Below, piece after piece: positions 29,201-43,690 of a stretch of 64,000 nt of DNA (its first letter is position 1; every line of letters begins with the position of its first letter). The stretch is from Quillaja saponaria. Lineage: Eukaryota; Streptophyta; Magnoliopsida; Fabales; Quillajaceae. The position numbers were made by a program, and so were the translations under genes. The DNA is taken from positions 1,833,001 through 1,897,000 of the forward strand of contig CM055605.1 in NCBI GenBank assembly GCA_029379385.1. Reading direction: 5' to 3'. Under the pieces are notes generated by a model. The model was not told where the DNA came from. It saw only the letters and a program-made list of their open reading frames with translations, and searched no databases.

Positions 29201-32200
29201 AAAACTGCTCCCCAATTCAAATATTTTTTGTTGTATGTAAATAATAAATATGTTTTTTGGCAAACGTGAATTAGTGAAATGAAATTTCAAAAGTCAACCA
29301 GAATACAAACAAAAGACTCATTATTTATTTATTTTTATCTTGGAAAGGAAAATACCTTGATTCATGTAACAAAATAGACATGACAAGGATCTAACTTACA
29401 GAGGGGGTAGTGTTATAAATTAATTAACATGAACTTTCCTAAATGAAAAATCGCATATCATACAGACTTCAGAGCACGGAGTCAGTTTTAGCCAATTCCA
29501 GTAATAACAACAATTCCCAATTTTTTGGAAAAAGTATGCAGCTAAAATGGTTTTATACTACATGAAGTACATAAACTGATTCAAAATCTCATCAAGAATA
29601 TTAAGTTCCTACAGCAAACAAAATGATGAAACATCGGATAATACAAAACGGAGAAGATTCTGACCAGAGATATCTGAAAAGCCTGCAACACTGACACTGG
29701 TTCCTTATTGACATGGTGATTGTTCAGTACATATTCAAGAAACTTTTCAACCATATCCTTGACATTATCCTGCATCAAAGAAAGATGGATCAATTTGCCA
29801 TCAGATCAAAGCACAAAAATATTACAAGTTTACAACTGAGATTGACATACATTAATTGAGATTTTGACAAAAAGAATTGTGGATTCAAGAAATTCCAACT
29901 TCCAGAGGCTGTAAGTCCACCAATAACAAATGCACATGGTTTAAAATGCGATCTAATTAAGGATATCAGTTCTTTAAAGTCCTTGTTTCCTAGCTATAGG
30001 GTGTTTGCATATGCAAGGTCCAAACTGGATTTTTTTTCTTCCCACACTTCTCTTCAATTCTGCATTCATAATGTTCAGTCTTATATGCATGTTTCTTTGC
30101 GTTGAGAATAATTCAGAGTTCAGACTATTAGGAACAGAATACTAATTGCCACATGCCAAGGAAAGTTCTGATATCATTTTATTTTCTTGCTCTTTCTTTT
30201 TTTTCTTTTCCTTGGTGAAAGGTAACTAATACATATACCCAGCACACAAAAACAATGTCCTAGTGGGTCTAGATCCATGAATCTTACTGTATATGACTTC
30301 AAACTCGTCTTCAAGGGAGGAGATTCCCAGAGGTCCAAATAAACTTTTCTACACTAAAACTGTTGAGTTTTCAAATTAAGCCTAGGAATCCTTGGAGCTT
30401 CAACTGGAATTTATTTTATTCCTATTCTTCATAGGTAAGTTAGAGTCGCTAGAAAGCTCTTGGCAATCAGTTTCTTCAAATTTTGCCCCCTCAACCTTAG
30501 CCTTCTAAATTACAAATCTATCACAAACACTAATCTTATTCTTCAATACTAAACCCAAATAATTTCTCCAACTCTAGTGCCAATCATACCTTAGTCATAT
30601 GTATCATTGCCATTCATGTAACCATAGCAGTACCTATTACATAAGTACTGCATTTCTATTATTTCAGCTGAAAATTGAAATTATCTTTCATTTCATGCCT
30701 CCATTGCTATGGTTTCAGTTATGAAGGGGATCTACACCTCTGCTGGTTCTAGAGTTGTAGTTCGGTAGGTTCTCTAAGAGCATCATTTTGTATTCCCCTT
30801 CCTCAGTTATGTCTGTCCAGATTAATGTTCCATATGAAGTGTTAGCAGCCCAACGCAGTGACTGCACTTGTGCTTATATTCCCTTAAAATGCTATTTGAT
30901 TTCAAGTCCTAGAGCATATGAGGCTTTCTTCCCTCAGGAGTCATTATATCCATTTGTCTGATACTAAATACATCCAGAATTGAGTGTCAAATCCAAAATT
31001 TTCAATTTCACAATTTCTTTTATATGTAATATAGCAATTATTTCAGTTATCTGGCAACTTATCAAGACATGTTCCAGTTCTACATCACTTGGCTTTCTCA
31101 ATCATATATCAATCATAAACCCTAACTTTACTCATTTCATCATATAGCAAAAAGGTATGTTTTCAACCCTGAAAGTCACCATTTAACAACATATAGGTCT
31201 TCTCCTCTGTCCTAGTTTAAAGAAGAAGAAAAAGCTCAAAAAAACAAATAAATCAGAAACCCTCTGGAGACTCCACACATGGTCATCACTCCATTGACTC
31301 ACATTCTAAATACAATTAGGTTGAGACATGACATCCATAAAAAATAAGAGCGGCTCTTCTTTAACAGGCTTAAGAAATTGATCCACTTATCCAAAATGTC
31401 ACATTTTATCATATGATATTGAAACACTAGGCAGAAAAAGAATAATGAGTTTCCCTAAGATACAGAAACCCTGTTGCAAATACAAATACCAAGTAAAAGG
31501 TTAATAATGAGATCCATACCGGAAGATGAAGAATGTCACAGAGTTTTGCTACCTCTTGCTTCAGAAGAAGATGTAAGCTATTCTGTGCATCACGCAATTT
31601 TGTTGCTCTCAGGGATTCAACCATCTTATGATAAGCCAGAGATTTTTCATAACTTGCACGAAGTGAATCACTTGTGCAATTAGTTGGGCAAGGAAAAGAC
31701 TGAGACACATTTCCTGTCCAAATTGGGAAATGATTTCAGTAATCTACATGTGGGAATCCACAACAGACACAACTGACTATTACAACTATCCAGACTTCAT
31801 TAGAAAATAAAACAGCCCTGTATGGGATAACATTTTTCATGACAAAGTGAATCTCATGGCCAATATTAGTCTCCTTACCTTCCCAGCTTCCAGAAAATAT
31901 GTTCCCTTCAACTCCAGATTTAAGCGATGCTTGATCAACACAATTATTGACCACTTTCTTGCGTTTTTTCACAATATCATCACTCTCAGTGTCTTGCCTG
32001 TTCACTGAATCATCCAACTGTTGAACTCTTTTCCGGTTTCTACTAAACAAACCAGAAGAGTACTTCCACCTAGGATGTTTTCCTTCTAACAGTTTCGTCC
32101 AAAACATGTGTGGTGGCCCATCATCCATCAATGAAGCTTTCCTCTCACCAAGTAAAGAAAGATTTGTGGTGTAAGTTCCTCCACTTTGCTTGATGTTCAA

Positions 32201-35200
32201 TATGTTAGAAAATTTGCTTGTCCTGTTATCTTCCTCATCTTGAGAAAGTATGGATGAGAATTCGTGGACAACTTCTCCCAAAAGAGATTGCCCTGAAAAG
32301 GTATTCACAACAGAGCATGGTGTATTGCCACAATGAAAAACTTCTAAATCATCAAATAGACAAGACGCACCCCACATCAGTAGCATATGACTAGTACTGC
32401 GGCTTAGGTACTGCAAATTGCTATCAAGTGTCTTGTCTTGTTTTGCAAGGATTAAAACTTTTTCTTCAACAGTAGAAGATGAATATAAACGGAATATTTT
32501 AATCTTCTCAATCTGGGAATCAAGTGTTATCTTCTGAAGGGATCTTATATCATTCATTGGGTTCCAATCACTGTCAAATATGATGACTGAATCAACCGAT
32601 GACAGTTTAATACCAGGAAGACAAGCACATGTTTCTAACAGAAACACAAATCTCCCACAATCCTTGTTGTTAAACATCTTCAATGCAGCTTGCTTCTTAG
32701 AATACAGAAGACCCTTATCGACACGTTCATAAGAATCGGGACCATATCTTTGCCGGAGGAAGTCATCCAAGATATCTCCTATGGAGTCCCTTCCAGAACC
32801 ACCTATAGACTGTCAACGAAAAATGGCAATAAGAACAAAATTGTAACCAGGAATATGGCACAAACCTGGTGAAGACTGAAAACAGGGATAAGACTTAAAG
32901 CTGAAATTTATTACTAAAGACTATAACAAGCTAGCACTGCATCAGGAATCAGGAAACGGTTATCTTTGGTGGACATTCAGTGCTATTAGAAAGACTTTTT
33001 GTACTAGTCGGTGATAGGTTTTTTCTCTATTCTTCTTTTGCATTGCTGGATCCTGTTCTCACTTATGCTTTTTCTCTTCTTTTTTTTTTTCTTTTCTTTT
33101 TTTTCTTTTGCCTCGCTGGATCCAGTCCTCTCTTTTTAACTTTATTTACCTCGGTGTCCTAATAAATTTCTTAAATAAGAAAAAAGAGTATCACTTGACG
33201 CTGACAGGCTCACTTTTTGCAATCAACATGTAGTAGTTACTTACTTACACAAAAATATATGTAGTTTAAGTATACACAACTCAATTTAACATAAGTTGCT
33301 ACTCCATTAATTGTCAAGCTGACAAAAACCCAGGCTGTTTGAAAGAAACAGCTGATTTAGTAATCAAAAACTCTTCCCTTTTTCCTTCCAAGGTAAAAAC
33401 ACAGATAAGCACCAATCAGATTATGATATGAAGAAGGGTGGTTCAGATATCTTAGAAGACTCATACATGTAAAGTTCAAAGTATGAGAAATGCCTATTTA
33501 AGTAAATAGAAGGAGGAGAATTATAGTCAGAAAACCATGTACCTCGAAAAGAATAAGTACTCGCAAACCTTGCTTTTTTATCTCCATAAGCATTCTGTCA
33601 AGAAGTTGTAGCTTGCCACTTGCTCTTATTCCAACATCCAAATACTCAACTGCTTGAAGGCCTTTGGCAAGCACGTCTTGCAGTGATGGATCAACAATGT
33701 AGGGGTGATCACAACACTGTTACACGATGCCACAGACAGTTCATAAAAAAGATAAGAACACAAAAAATGGAACAATAGGCTGCCAATAGTTCTTACAAGT
33801 ACCACTAACGATTTTTATCAGTTAAACACAAGAAGAAGAACCAACTGAACTTCAAAAAACAGTATATGATAAGAAATCAAACTTAAATGTATGAGTTTTA
33901 ACTCATACATGACAATTGACAAACAGTTAAACCTTTAACTTCTGGTTTTAGACGTAGTAATCAAACTCAACTATGAATCCCTCCAGATTGTTTACTTTTG
34001 AAGTCTCAAGACTTAATATGATAATTTTAGACTTCAAAGCTCGTATACCATTTAACAAAGGATGATTACCACAATAGACCTCCGATAATCTTAAAGAATG
34101 TAAACATTATAAGAAAGTAGATGATATGATTCTGATATTGTCAGCAGCAAAGGACAGTCCGAAAAGAAACCAAAGCTAAGAAATCTCCAATTATAGTGCA
34201 ACCAATTAATGCAAAGAGTTCACTCTAACCTTCCGAGTAGATATAAGAACATCGCGGAGTGCCCCAACAGGATCATTCTTTGATGAAGAACGAAGTGCTA
34301 AAGCATTTGAAAGTAAAGTAGCACAGTACTGATCAAGTTGCACATTGGATATTGCTACAGGAACCCAATACTCAACAAATCTAGAAGTGTCTGCCTTGCA
34401 CCCATGTGCAATATACCTTGAAAACTTATCTTTCAATTGAGCAATATTGTCATTACAATTGGATATTAATCCATCAAATTTGCTCTTATCACCATCAGAA
34501 TCAAGAAGAGCCAGCATATTAATATACTCTGCTACACTATCCTGCAAAACCCAGTAGGTTTGCATAAGACTACCTGACACACTGGTTGGGGTGGAAGAGG
34601 GGTAAGCACAGAAACAAACCTTCAGTTGACCACTGGCGAGAAGAATCCTCATATCTGCTCTTAACACCTTAAGTTGTTCAAAATGAGTAGATACTTCAGA
34701 GCATTGGCAGTCATCAACTATGACTGCTTCCCATTCTATGCATCCTAAAACATCTATGTCCTGCCAGAACAACATTGAGGAGGTTAACCTTCCAGTTATC
34801 ATGAATAAAGACAAGTATAAAGGCACTTCATTCTTTTAATCCATGCCGAATATCCAAGCAAGTAAGCAACACATCAAGATTTCAATGTTAGAGATAGTGC
34901 ACATGTTTAAATTCTCAACCAATATTGTGTTAACATGGGAGAAATATAAACAACCTATGAGTATCCGAAGCCACATGATAATATACCTCCAAGATAACCT
35001 CTGGAAGGGTTATGAGTGCTTGGAACATTATGCAACCTCCTTCCCCGTAAAACACTAGTTTCCTTATACTTTGACGCATCTCTTTAGTTCCATTGTAAAC
35101 AATGGCATCAAAAGATGGAGCCAAATGAAGAAACTTGTCTTCCCATGAATGGATAGCAGCAGGTGTAGAGATGATGAGGAAAGGACGAGAGACATGCGAC

Positions 35201-38200
35201 TGCAAAGACAAAACAAATGCCACCAACTTCATGATTCGGTCCTGCAATGATGAAATTATCACCACCATAATAAGTTAGTCCATGAACTTCAAGCAAGTCA
35301 ACACCCATTTGTGCAAAACAATGCGTGACCAAGAGCAATAAAAAATAGAGAGCAGGGGGGAGGAAGGAGGGAGAGGTTCTAATTAAGCTAAACCTAGAAA
35401 GAGTCAACAAACTCCAAGCAGATAAGTAATTAAAGAGTCAACGTAAAATGTGTACATACAACCAAAACAAAAACTCAGGCCATGTCACACATGCAAGTTA
35501 TTTGTCTTATAGAAGTAATTTAACTTCTTACGGAAACTGGTGTCATAGATGCTCATGCTTTCATATATAAACAGACAGATAAATAAATAGAAGGATTTCA
35601 GATTTGAATCATTAAAACCATAATCCTATCTGCAGAAAGTGTGAATAAGATTATAAAATAGACAACCTCACCTGATCATCCACTACAATAGCATTCTGAT
35701 TCTTGTGTCTGTGCTCGAGTAGCTTGTTGACAGCATGTAAACGGTTGTTGTCCGATCCAGGAGGTACACCAGCAGGCAACTCGGACAATTTTATAATTGA
35801 ACTTTCCCGATCTAGTCTCTGCAGATAGTTTTGGTTATAAAGGAGCAAGATCAGTCAAGACTAAGGGAAAGGAAGCAAACATAAACCATCATCTTAAAAC
35901 AAAAGGAGGGGATGAGTCCATGCACCACCTGGCTAATGATGAGAAAGGAAAACTCTGGAGGTGCAAAGACACAGCCAAATGCCACAGAAATTAGCAACCC
36001 ATGAAAAAAAGGCAAAATTTGCATCAAAAGCACATACATCTATAGAGTAAGCTTGGTGATGCTTGAACAGACCATAGAAGATGTTTCCATGAAAATATCA
36101 GATCTTACAAAGTTATAATACTACTTCATGATATGATTGTTTTAGGCCAACTATAATGATGTCCAATATCAGCAACTATGTGTATTAGGGAATGCCATTC
36201 ACGTGACCTATGAGTGATGTGTTGGACACAAGGACATACCACCAAACCTGTGTCCTTTCAAAAGAATTATCTACAATAATTTTCATTTGTAGATATAATT
36301 AAGGGAGGAATTCACAAAAGAGACTTATCAAGAACAGCATGTTGTGTTTTATTTTCAACAATGTTTCTGTCACCTTATCTACTGCAGAGATGGAAGTAAC
36401 TCCATTTGCCCTCTTACGACGATCTTCATAGTCTCTGATTAGGCTCTGACCTTCAGGTGAGCACAGAAATGAAGCATTTTCCAACTCCCATGTAGCATGC
36501 TCATAACCAAGCCCACACCATTTCACAAGCCACTCATAATGACAATCAAAGTTATCACCAGCATGCCTACTGTTATAATCGTCATGCTCCGTGGTTGAAG
36601 TTAATTGTCTCTTCTGCAGTAGACGATGAGGCATGCTCCAGTCTGACTTCCATCTTATGTCCTGAATTTTATGAACTTCTCAGTAAAGGAAACACTATGC
36701 TCAAGCCAAAATAATAGTTAAAAGAAGGAAACACCATATAACTTGCTCACTGGTATATATCGATTAAATAATCCAACATACGTAACTTAACCTGCCTAGC
36801 ATGAGTTAGAATTAAAGGACCTTATAATTTTCATTGAATTTCCTAAGCAGTGATGGAGCTTCAAGATGTAATTGACTTTCTGGTAGCCAGAGGTTGTGAA
36901 CATGAGCAAGGCCCCTATATTTAACAAGAAATTGCTTCTGACTCTTTGATCCTAGGGCCAAACACCATTTAACAAACAATTAATACCAGAAAGCAGAAAA
37001 TTGTATACCTATTGGTATCACTAAATGCAATATGCCCCTGGTTGGCATAAAAGCATAAGGAAATGACACATGGTAGAAGTTTAAATCATGACATTTTATC
37101 TTGTCCATACCATTAATATCTGAGGCATCCACTTCTCTGGTATCCCAAATTGACTCTACACCCTCTGACACAGAATGAACACCTGATTCTATCTTCTTCT
37201 TCACACAAGCATGACAGTGCCAAACTCCATATGGCACATCCACAATAGGAGGCTCTAGACAAGAAAGATGGTAGCATCTATTGCACCCTTTTCCATCACA
37301 GAACCTGAAATTGAGAATCAAATAAGAGTGCGAACATAATGCATGCACTGGAACTCAAAATGTATGAATTAAGGTAGTAATGCTTGGTGGCAGCAGGGGA
37401 TGGGATGTCGGCGAACAAAGTAAAGAATAGAAACATGCTAATTTTCCACACAAAAAAAGGAAGCACCTGTAGTTTTTAGTGAATTTGGTTGAAGCACATT
37501 GCCAGAATTTCAAAGGATCAATTCTTGACTGCACAACTTTCATTAAAAAAAAAAAAAAAAAACTCCTTTTTTGACTTCTTTATGGTATTTCAGGTTGAGT
37601 GTTTCAAAGAGATTTCTTAATCATAGTTTGGATCCCACAATGGATACAGTAAATGACACTTGCACAAAAGGAAAAGTACTATAAAAGGTTACTCACAAGA
37701 GCTTCCCTTCAAGCTTGCAAATTAGACATAAATTCAGATCACCATCTTTTTGAAAATCTATAGAAGATCCATTCTGCTGCACGCAGATATTGCCCTGAAC
37801 AGCAAGTCCCAAACTGATGCTGGCTTCAATTTCACCTCTATCCTAATGCAAAGAGATAATATTTACTCCAGATCAATATCACATCTAGAACAAATATAAA
37901 TCAGACATCAGAAAATTCACAAGTAAAACCAATGCCCTTTTCTCCTGACATGCATATCCAAAGAAGAAGAAAATTGAATTTTTGATTTAAAAAATAAATA
38001 AAATAAAAAAAGGGTGAACAGGAAAGAAACTTGCTAAAAGGAGATTATTTCTAAGAAATTGGCATAATAAGGGAAAATGAGAAGGATTAAAAAGGAATTA
38101 TGCTTATAGCTATTTTCATGTGCAAGCCCTTTTAGAATTCAGAAGAAAATTTGCACGAGTAATAATATGTATTGTGTTCCCTTTATTATGTTTTTTGTTG

Positions 38201-41200
38201 CAAATCATTGTCCAAGACATAGTATTATTTGGAGAAGATAGTTAGTTGGAAATACTTTAATTAGATAAATAATTTAAACACATGGGGCCACACATGAAGA
38301 TTGCAATAAAGAATTATTATACGAAAGAGAACATAGATCTTAGGCCTTAGATGTGGGATGTGAGTTAGTTGCCTATGTCAAAAGAACATATTCTAGAAGA
38401 CAAGAGTTTCTGCAGCATCCATACTTATACATAGACTGAGGAGAGAAGCCGAAGCCTATTATACAAGATTGCAGTTAAATAGCATCTGTTAAATTATAGC
38501 AACATGTATACATAGTATATTTACAATTACATCAATAACTCATTGCCAAAGGAAAAGTAAATGTTGTTAGCACTTGTAATGATTGGTATACACTATCCTA
38601 TTATTTCCTATAATCAAGCTTTTGAGACAATGGATGATCTAACATGGTACCAGGGCATGGTTGTGAATAGAGTTATAATGAGCTGGGCTCAAGTTGAGTT
38701 TTAGAAAGCTTGGGCTTGGTTCATCCATTTTAGATAAGCTAGAGATAGGCTGGGGTTTGGTAGAAGTTTGTGGGCCAAGGCCTAGGTTAGGCTCATGAGG
38801 AAATTAGGCAGCTCAGGATCAGGTTTTGGGCTGGTGACAGGTGGATCCATTCTCCAAAAATAAAGAATTTGTTCCTCACGAGTGAGAAGGAGTCAAGCCC
38901 AAGCCACGTTGGACAACAAACAAGATGGAAACCACCCAACTAAAGTACTACTTGTTCTTTTCTGCTTGTAATTATATTTATTATAAAATTAAATAAAAAA
39001 TATTAAAACTATACAGCAATGCCACTTCGACAATGTCATCATAATTAAAAATAGTATAATAAAATATTAATAATATATGTTATATTAAACAATAAGGGCT
39101 TGCAAGCTTATGACCTAAGTTTTACAAAATTAGAGCTCGTCTTGTTTGCTTAATGAGCAGCTCTGTTCATTTTATTTTATTTTTTGATAGAAAAAGAAAT
39201 TTCATAAAGAAAGAAAAGAGTAAAGGAGAGGACATGAAGTCCTCTTAAACAAAAACAAAAAAGATAACTAAAGATACAAGCTTAAAATAATAATGCTCGC
39301 CAATCATGTTACACATCTGAACACTTGAAAAGCTCCTAAAGCAGAACACCAAAAACAAAAAAAAAGACAATCTTATCCCAAAAAAAATACCACGGAAGAC
39401 AACTATCGCAGAAAATCCTTACATTACATTCCAACCAAATTCCCCAAATCAATGCAAAGAGAGCACATATCCACAAATACTTTACCTTTTTTCCCAAATT
39501 ATTTGTACCCCTCGACGTGAATAATGTGATAGTTAACTGTGGTTAACACCTTTCAATATAATTCCAATAGGATGTATTACTTGGTGGACTCATGTAATGT
39601 TCAGATATGTGGTGCATGTATATATTATGCTTGTCTTATACTTTTGGGAAATTGGTTTTCCAAAAAATATGAATTACTTAAAAAAGGTACACTAAAAACT
39701 GGAAATAAATTGATGAGGAAAAGAAACCCAACCAACCTTGGCACCAGAAGGCCCCAAGGTTTCCTGGTTTAAATCAGTACTGCAAGGGCAAGCTTCCTCC
39801 ATTCTAGCATCATGATCCACCCTGCAGGATAAAAGATAAATTGTTCATAGCTTGGACCTAGATATAATGTCACAATTTATTCATAATCTTTTCTTTTTGG
39901 ATAAGTTACTTCCGACAGTTAAATTACCATATAGATGGTTTCGCATAAAACATGTACAACAACTAACTTACAACTTATATTAAAATGATCTCATTCACAT
40001 TCTCCTACATGATTCTATGATTTGACAATCATTTCTTACAGATTACCAACATTTACCTCTTATAAGATTACAAGTCTAAAGATGGGAAGGGATGTGAGAC
40101 CAGAGGCCTTACGGCTTAAACAAAACCAAAATCTCATATCAGCTAGCAACCAGATCTATCGAAGAAGGAAACTCTCAATTGAAGGACTCAAAAGACATTA
40201 ATTTCAGGCTATACGTAATTGTAGCCAACCCCATATAGTTACCATAAAATATAGCACAATACAAGACATAATAAAATTGGATCTTAGATTATTATAGGTC
40301 AGGCACAATTATTAACTTTATAAAATATAATATGCCATGAATTGAATATATTTATAGTTCTAGTAGAGGTACATTTATAGTTTTAGTGAGTCTACATTTA
40401 TATTTTACAATCACATCTTGCAACCAGTGAATTATCCTGACGTGAGTATAATATAATTCACTTGTAATTTTTTAATTAAAAGCGAGAGGTAACAGCAAAA
40501 TTGGTGCCAGTAAGTACCTTTTCTTCTTTAACAATGTTCCACATGTCTCGAAAAAATCACCAGTTTTGCAGATATCATTATTGGAAATCGTTGCATAAGC
40601 ATCTGAAATTGAGTTCGTTATGTTTCTTTTTCTTTTAGAAGGTGCCAATTCTTTTGATGTTGAATTTCTCAATGATAGTATTAGCAATGTATCCTCTGCA
40701 CAGATACCAACTTGTACCCTTTCTGAACCTTCACTCATCTCCTTGGCTGAGTTATCATTAGATGGTAATGGTGAGCAATTACCACTCTTAGAAACAACTT
40801 CCATGCAGCCTCCAACTTCAGACTCACTTTTATCCTCTATGAAGCTGTTTTTCTGGCTTTCTAAGCAGATTTTCACTGTAACATCATTTTCTGAAGTTTC
40901 TTTCACAGAGGTACTCCCACTAGTATCAACTTTGCCTCCCCTCTTGCTGCCACCATGTGAGGATAACTTATCCATCCCATTGCACTCCTCATGAGGACCT
41001 GCAAGTCAAGCAAGGAAAAAGAAACGTGATGATTAGTCTAAATAGTTCAGCAATACCAACTACCTAAAGTAAATAAAACAGAAACTCAAAGTTACTATGA
41101 GACTTGGAACACGAACACAGAATCAATATGAAGAAAGGAAGAGTGATTAATTAACAGAAGAGCTACCTGCTACATTAGCCTTCTTGGAATTGAACATTGA

Positions 41201-41626
41201 CCTATAAGCACGAGCATGTCTGCTTCTACTTTTCATCTTTGAAGTTTCTACATCATGATTCTCACTTTCAATCACTATTTTAGCTTCAAATGTCATTTTT
41301 TTCATGCTCTTCTCTATTTTTTCCTTTTCTCAGTTTCATACCAGACGATCCTGAGCTTTTATCAATTTCCTTTGACCCCAAAGAATTTGAAGAGGCACGA
41401 TTCTTAGCCCTTTAGATCTCCTCAAAGGACTAGGCGTAGTCTGTTGCTCAACTCTTTCAGGTTCCCCATTAATTGCAGGAGTTGGAGTCAGCTTTTGAAT
41501 TCGTGCCGACTTTCTAGTACTTGAAGGACCTGAGTTGATTTTTCCTTTCCCTTTGGAGTTACACCCTTTTGAATTTTTATTCTCTTTATCCTTACTTTTT
41601 CCGCTGCTATGTGTATCATTTGCCAT
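23238..41626 (-). CDS. MOM1: MOM1-type transcriptional silencing factor (PHD, chromo-like, degenerate SNF2 helicase, CMM2)
   Basis: Predicted exons (minus) are 41626-41167, 40998-40518, 39821-39737, 37842-37697, 37303-37009, 36951-36821, 36661-36374, 35818-35672, 35241-34987, 34760-34620, 34541-34230, 33716-33543, 32809-31879, 31713-31520, 29769-29665, 28455-26484, possibly 26318-26290, 26053-25471, 25365-25140 and 23926-23238. That is roughly 2,500 codons. Domains in order are a Ser/Lys-rich N-terminus, a PHD finger (CLICKLEGKLLFC...WHCHAC), chromo-like segments (FLVKYRGLAHVHNLW; YEWLVKWCGLGYEHATWEL), an SNF2 helicase with decayed motifs (VVDDQDRIMK at the ATP-site position; IVDDCQ for the DEAH box), a coiled region, CMM2 (HIELERIRKETDQ...VLMNKILAEAFRSKC) and a tail ending LSDDD. 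MOM1 acts in transcriptional silencing without DNA methylation change, and CMM2 is its key conserved part. Oddities: the frame breaks at 27796-27835, and stops at 41330-41338 interrupt the first exon frame. Confidence 0.88.
39165..39480. mobile_element. Possible non-LTR retrotransposon remnant in a MOM1 intron
   Basis: The 1.9-kb intron 37843-39736 holds a stretch with the look of a plant LINE 3' end: a run of T/A-rich sequence, then 'gaaatttcataaag', 'aggacatgaagtcctc' and A-rich blocks. This is pattern recall only; no reverse-transcriptase coding is left. An upstream part of the intron (38.64-38.86 kb) has repeated 'gctgggct/gcttgggct' words that also look transposon-derived. Confidence 0.25.
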
Positions 41627-41628
41627 TC

Positions 41629-42150
41629 CCTGAGCTGCATATTGCCCAAATAATATAAGAATGCATCAAGATCCTACTTTTATCATAATAACAAATATAT
41701 AATACTGTCATTCGATATTTGAAAAATCTATCTGAGCTACACAAACAACGCCAATACAATGCATACATGTAGAATATGTACATCTATGGAAGCCATAGAA
41801 AACAATGCTCTTAATTTCAAGCTCCTTTCGAATTGCCAAGCAGAAGCTAAACTAACCAATCAGCAACGACACAAGAAACACATATAAATTAGCATGCCAT
41901 CAGTAGAACAACATGCGATTTAAATCAAACCCTAATTCGCAATAAATCAAAGTCACAGAATTACCAACTCAAGGCAATGTACATATTTTTTTTGAGGTGA
42001 GGAACACAAAATATATACGACAAACTAAAATAAAATTCGACTGACCTGCATCAACTCTCCGGGATGCCTTTCACTGAATCATGGAAAATCAAGGGTCACG
42101 CCGAATTTTCCCGAGAAAAAGAGGGAAACGAAGAGAAAGGGGTACTAATG
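41629..42150 (-). other. MOM1: MOM1 leader: 5' UTR exon, leader intron and core promoter side
   Basis: Just upstream of the ATG there is an acceptor (GCAG or CTCAG, 41629-41635). A well-formed donor, CAG followed by GTCAGT, ends a likely non-coding exon at 42046. A GC-richer purine stretch at 42060-42140 fits a 5' UTR exon, so transcription probably starts near 42.1-42.15 kb. No coding frame is seen. Confidence 0.5.
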
Positions 42151-43677
42151 CCTTTTTGGTGGTTACTAGTATATAGTATTCAATACACCAACAGTAGCCG
42201 ACATTGGGCTTAGGGCTTACGGAGTCCTGCGACAAGTCGGGGTACCAAAATGTCCTTTAATTTATCGGTTTATTGACTAATTTACCCTTAAGTTGTGCGA
42301 CCAAAGTGACTGGCTTATTTATTTATTGTTTTGATTTTTAATAAGGTTATATTATTTTCTATTTTATCCTTAAGAATTTATTTTTTCTTAATCAAGTTCT
42401 TTATATTAAAAAATTTTCTAATCGAACTTTTAATAGGAAAATTGACAACTACGATTTTATTTTTTTTGGTAAAAAAATCTTAGAGTAGATAGACTATTAT
42501 CCTTAAAGTATTATATTTTTGTTAATTTCATATCAAAATTATTTTTTAGGTCAATTTCATAACTTTTAAAATGTTTGCCCTTTGTTCAACCTAACATTGC
42601 TACTAATTTGGATGGAAATTATTAATGTGATTTAAAATATTATTTTTGCCACGTTTATGCTAAATTGATAAAAAAAATATTAAAATTTTCTTTCTCATCA
42701 TCCCTCTTTATGATCATGAAATTATTGTTTGTAATGATCATGTAGACATTTTAGGAAAATTTGACATTTTTAGGAGAAATTTGACAAAATATGATACTTT
42801 TATGATAAAGTTGACAAAAATAATATTTTAAGTATAATTATTTTTATTGTATTTTATTTGTCAACTCAGCACTACATGTGGTACTAAAGCTAAATCAACA
42901 ATTTTTGTCCAAATTCTAATGGTATTATGATGATAGAAGATATTGTAAATATTTTTGAATTATGAGACGAAATTGACAAAATATAATATTTTAATGACAC
43001 AATCACGAAATTCATATGAAACACTATAAAATTAGTTGATATAGATAAAAATATATGAAGAAATTTAAAGATCTGGAGCAAATTTTAATTTTAGAAATAA
43101 GTGTTCAGATTTGAATTTGAAACAGATTAAACAAATTTTTTAAATGATTGAATTTCTATTCGTGGTTACTTTTTTCTCTCATGGAGTAATATTCTTTTAT
43201 TTATTTATTTGTTTACTCTTCAAAGATTTGAACTAATTAATTTAATTATAATACATTACTGAATATCCAATTAAAAATATATAAATCATGAAGGATTCTG
43301 TTAAAAAATAAATTGTTAGAAATTTAAATATAAAATTAAAAAAATCAAATACCAAAAAAATAAATAAACCACTAATTTTCACTTGCCAAATGTCAGTTGT
43401 GCTTAGAAACAGCTTGTCTTTCTCTTGTCCTAAGCATGAACCACCCTTCTGTCCATGGAGGGAGATGCTTTCGAAATTTTGAGTCATTGGATTCTTTGAT
43501 ATCTATCTTTTTATTTTTTTTCACAATTATGAGATGGATCGTACTAGTTTTGAAACTAGATTAATAAAACTAATACCAAAAGACAACAAAATTAATAAAA
43601 CTAATAAGAGACAACTAGTATCACATTCCATTAAAGTTGCGCGACCATGTATCATGTTTATATATCTTATATACAAG
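42151..43677. other. AT-rich intergenic DNA upstream of MOM1
   Basis: No coding content was recognised. The minus-strand frames at 42.9 and 43.3 kb have no family features. This is the shared upstream space of two divergently oriented genes (MOM1 minus, LYK4-like plus). Confidence 0.5.
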
Positions 43678-43690
43678 ATCACACAAGTGC

